From REEB481 sp964586595 (GTDB lineage Bacteria; Bacteroidota; Bacteroidia; NS11-12g; UBA955): 7,335 nt of DNA. The notes under the pieces were generated by a model. The model was not told the DNA's origin, ran no database searches, and saw nothing but the letters and a program-made list of their open reading frames with translations. This document shows, piece by piece, positions 6,208 to 7,335 of this stretch. Numbering within the stretch: position 1 is the first letter of the stretch; the number at the start of each line of letters is the position of its first letter. The translations under genes and the position numbers were made by a program. The stretch is taken from positions 1 to 7,335 of the forward strand of contig CAZPHB010000040.1 of assembly GCA_964586595.1 (NCBI GenBank). Direction: 5' to 3'.

Positions 6208-6981
6208 ATGAGAATAAAATACATCTTAATTGTGCTTACCATAAGTATGAGTTTCGCACTAAAAGCACAAAATAACAGACAAGCATTATCCGTAGAATTT
6301 GGTTACGGAATAAACAGCTATTCTATGGGGAAACTCAATGAATTTTATATTGATTCTTTTGCCATTAAACCCCAAATTAATTGGTTGCAAGACTACATCA
6401 AATCAGGTCAGCAATTCCGATTTAGTATAAACTACAAGCCAATCGGCTTATTTGACTTTGGCTTGCATGGTAGCTTTCAGTACGGGAATTCAACATCTCG
6501 TCCATTATTTATTGAAACAGATGACTTTGGATGGCCAATACAAGAACACAGAGGCAGTTTTGAATTACGCACAGAAGCCATTTCAGTTGGTATAAATACT
6601 GCTTTGTATGTGAGTCATTTGCTTAAATTTCACAACAAGGATAACACTTTAAACAGATTTCATTTTGGAATAGAATTAAATGGAGGAATTGGATTTTCAA
6701 AAGTTGTCGCGGATATGCGCTACGAAACCTTGCCAATAGGTTCTTTTTACGAATACTTTTCAAGTAGACATTTTCAAGGTCAGGTTGGTATAAAAGCGGA
6801 ATACGATTTTACAAAATCTCCTTTATTTACAACATTAGGAATAGTTTTTGGCTACCAATATTTTAGAACAAAAACAGTAAAAGACAGACTGGGTAAAGAC
6901 TGGGAAGTACTTGGACAATATCCAATCAATCTCGACTTTTCAGGATTCTACTTCGGAACGTATCTCAAACTCGGACGATGA
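6208..6981 (+). CDS. Predicted outer-membrane beta-barrel protein
   Basis: This 257-residue protein starts 13 bp after the lipoprotein stop, so the two are likely co-transcribed. A signal peptide (MRIKYILIVLTISMSFALKA) has a probable cleavage site after Ala20 before QNN. The mature part is made of alternating polar and aromatic or hydrophobic strands with glycine-rich turns (VEFGYGINSY, FDFGLHGSFQYGN, FHFGIELNGGIGF, GQVGIKAEYDF, FTTLGIVFGYQYF, FSGFYFGTYLKLGR), the pattern of small outer-membrane barrels of the OMP_b-brl or PorT-like kind. No enzymatic motif or plug domain was seen, and the protein is too short for a TonB-dependent receptor. It could serve as an envelope partner for the lipoprotein and protease; this is context inference only. 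Confidence 0.78.
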   Translation: MRIKYILIVLTISMSFALKAQNNRQALSVEFGYGINSYSMGKLNEFYIDSFAIKPQINWLQDYIKSGQQFRFSINYKPIGLFDFGLHGSFQYGNSTSRPLFIETDDFGWPIQEHRGSFELRTEAISVGINTALYVSHLLKFHNKDNTLNRFHFGIELNGGIGFSKVVADMRYETLPIGSFYEYFSSRHFQGQVGIKAEYDFTKSPLFTTLGIVFGYQYFRTKTVKDRLGKDWEVLGQYPINLDFSGFYFGTYLKLGR

Positions 6982-6988
6982 AAAAGAA

Positions 6989-7134
6989 GCACTGTACACA
7001 ACAGCAAATAAGCTCAAGCAGGGTTTTTGTGCTTCGTAGGACAGGAAAGTGCTGAATTTGAAGTTCAGTTCTTCGTAGCACCTTTATGGGTAAAATCCCT
7101 GCCTGCGCCTATTTGCGGAACGTTATATGCGATT
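6989..7134 (+). repeat. Large imperfect palindrome, attC-like recombination site
   Basis: The core stem pairs 7004-7023 with 7097-7116 at 17 of 20 positions (GCAAATA with TATTTGC, GCAGGG with CCCTGC). Outside it, ACACAAC (6996-7002) faces GTTATAT (7122-7128), close to the R'' RYYYAAC and R' GTTRRRY boxes, with one unpaired base on one side and five on the other. Inside are GTGCT/AGCAC (7029-7033/7077-7081) and CTGAA/TTCAG (7052-7056/7064-7068), plus a direct repeat CTTCGTAG (7032-7039 and 7071-7078). Box-to-box length is 133 bp, within the known attC range. It sits 14 bp after a plus-strand gene, in the orientation a cassette needs. A non-integron structured repeat remains possible. Confidence 0.5.
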
Positions 7135-7174
7135 CTAAAAGGCTTGTTAAGTCTGAGAATAGAAAACTTTGCAA

Positions 7175-7205
7175 TTTCACTTTAGGGAAACATTCTGTAT
7201 CTTTG
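7175..7205 (+). promoter_or_regulatory. Bacteroidota-type promoter of the toxin gene
   Basis: TATCTTTG at 7198-7205 matches the -7 consensus TAnnTTTG exactly. TTTC at 7175-7178, 19 bp upstream, is one base off the -33 TTTG box, and the spacing is right. A transcript would start near 7212, about ten bases before the ATG at 7223, giving a very short leader. The gene behind the palindrome therefore has its own promoter. Confidence 0.65.
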
Positions 7206-7222
7206 CTTCGATAACCAAACGA

Positions 7223-7335
7223 ATGGCCAAAAATCAGAAACATAGAAAAATCACGTTCTACAAGCATTACTTCCAAGACTTCTTCAATAAGCAATCGAAA
7301 AAAGTAAAAGCCAAAATTGTTTGGACCTTCGACTT
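7223..7335 (+). CDS. RelE/HigB-type (Gp49-like) toxin, 5' part only
   Basis: The frame is open from the ATG at 7223 to the window end (37 codons and 2 bases). After a short basic leader (MAKNQKHR) it reads KITFYKHYFQDFFNKQSKKVKAKIVWTFD. This has the pattern of the first strand and two helices of Bacteroidota RelE/ParE-superfamily toxins of the phage Gp49/HigB type (xFYKxYFxxFxxxxxxKVxxKIxWT), which in the family cut mRNA at the ribosome. The catalytic C-terminal part lies outside the window. A small HTH antitoxin gene (HigA-like) would be expected directly downstream. It has its own promoter and lies behind an attC-like site; toxin-antitoxin pairs are common in integron cassettes. The family call is from residue pattern only. 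Confidence 0.7.
   Translation, partial: MAKNQKHRKITFYKHYFQDFFNKQSKKVKAKIVWTFD

Noticed and set aside
7109..7294. 61-codon minus-strand frame at the 3' end
   Set aside because: It overlaps the attC-like stem, the TATCTTTG promoter and the toxin start; the plus-strand reading explains this stretch better.

Overview
The window looks like accessory DNA from a member of the Bacteroidota. Four things point that way. The large protease ends in a type IX secretion (T9SS) type A C-terminal sorting domain. The other genes encode a lipoprotein and an outer-membrane-type barrel. Starts lack Shine-Dalgarno sequences. One promoter carries an exact Bacteroidota -7 box (TATCTTTG, 7198-7205). All genes read on the plus strand.

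Layout. 1-408 has no convincing gene; it holds a G-rich quadruplex-type tract and several inverted repeats. 409-5199 is one gene for a secreted subtilisin-like (S8) protease, split at codon 44 by a complete 1254-bp IS3-family element (539-1792). The element has orfA and orfB with an A8 slippery run between them, an intact DDE triad, TG...CA ends and a 3-bp TTT duplication. Removing the element and one TTT copy restores an uninterrupted 1177-codon frame: signal peptide, about eight SBBP-type propeller repeats, linker or propeptide, S8 domain with D/H/N/S in place, beta-rich region, and T9SS sorting domain. A lipoprotein gene with TolB/PD40-like propeller signatures (5196-6194) overlaps the protease stop by ATGA. 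A terminator-like hairpin with a T7 tract lies inside its signal-peptide codons. A signal-peptide-bearing predicted outer-membrane barrel follows after 13 bp (6208-6981).

6989-7134 is a roughly 140-bp imperfect palindrome whose ends resemble the R''/R' boxes of an integron attC site. It is followed by a promoter and the start of a RelE/HigB (Gp49-like) toxin gene cut by the window edge. An attC-like site with a promoter-bearing toxin gene behind it resembles a cassette array of a chromosomal integron, but no integrase is visible and the attC call rests on inspection only.

Protease, lipoprotein and barrel probably formed one envelope operon: an exported protease anchored or assisted at the outer membrane. 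The IS now separates the signal peptide from the enzyme. The remaining long frame would at best give a cytoplasmic protein, so the module is probably inactive in this strain unless the element leaves precisely.
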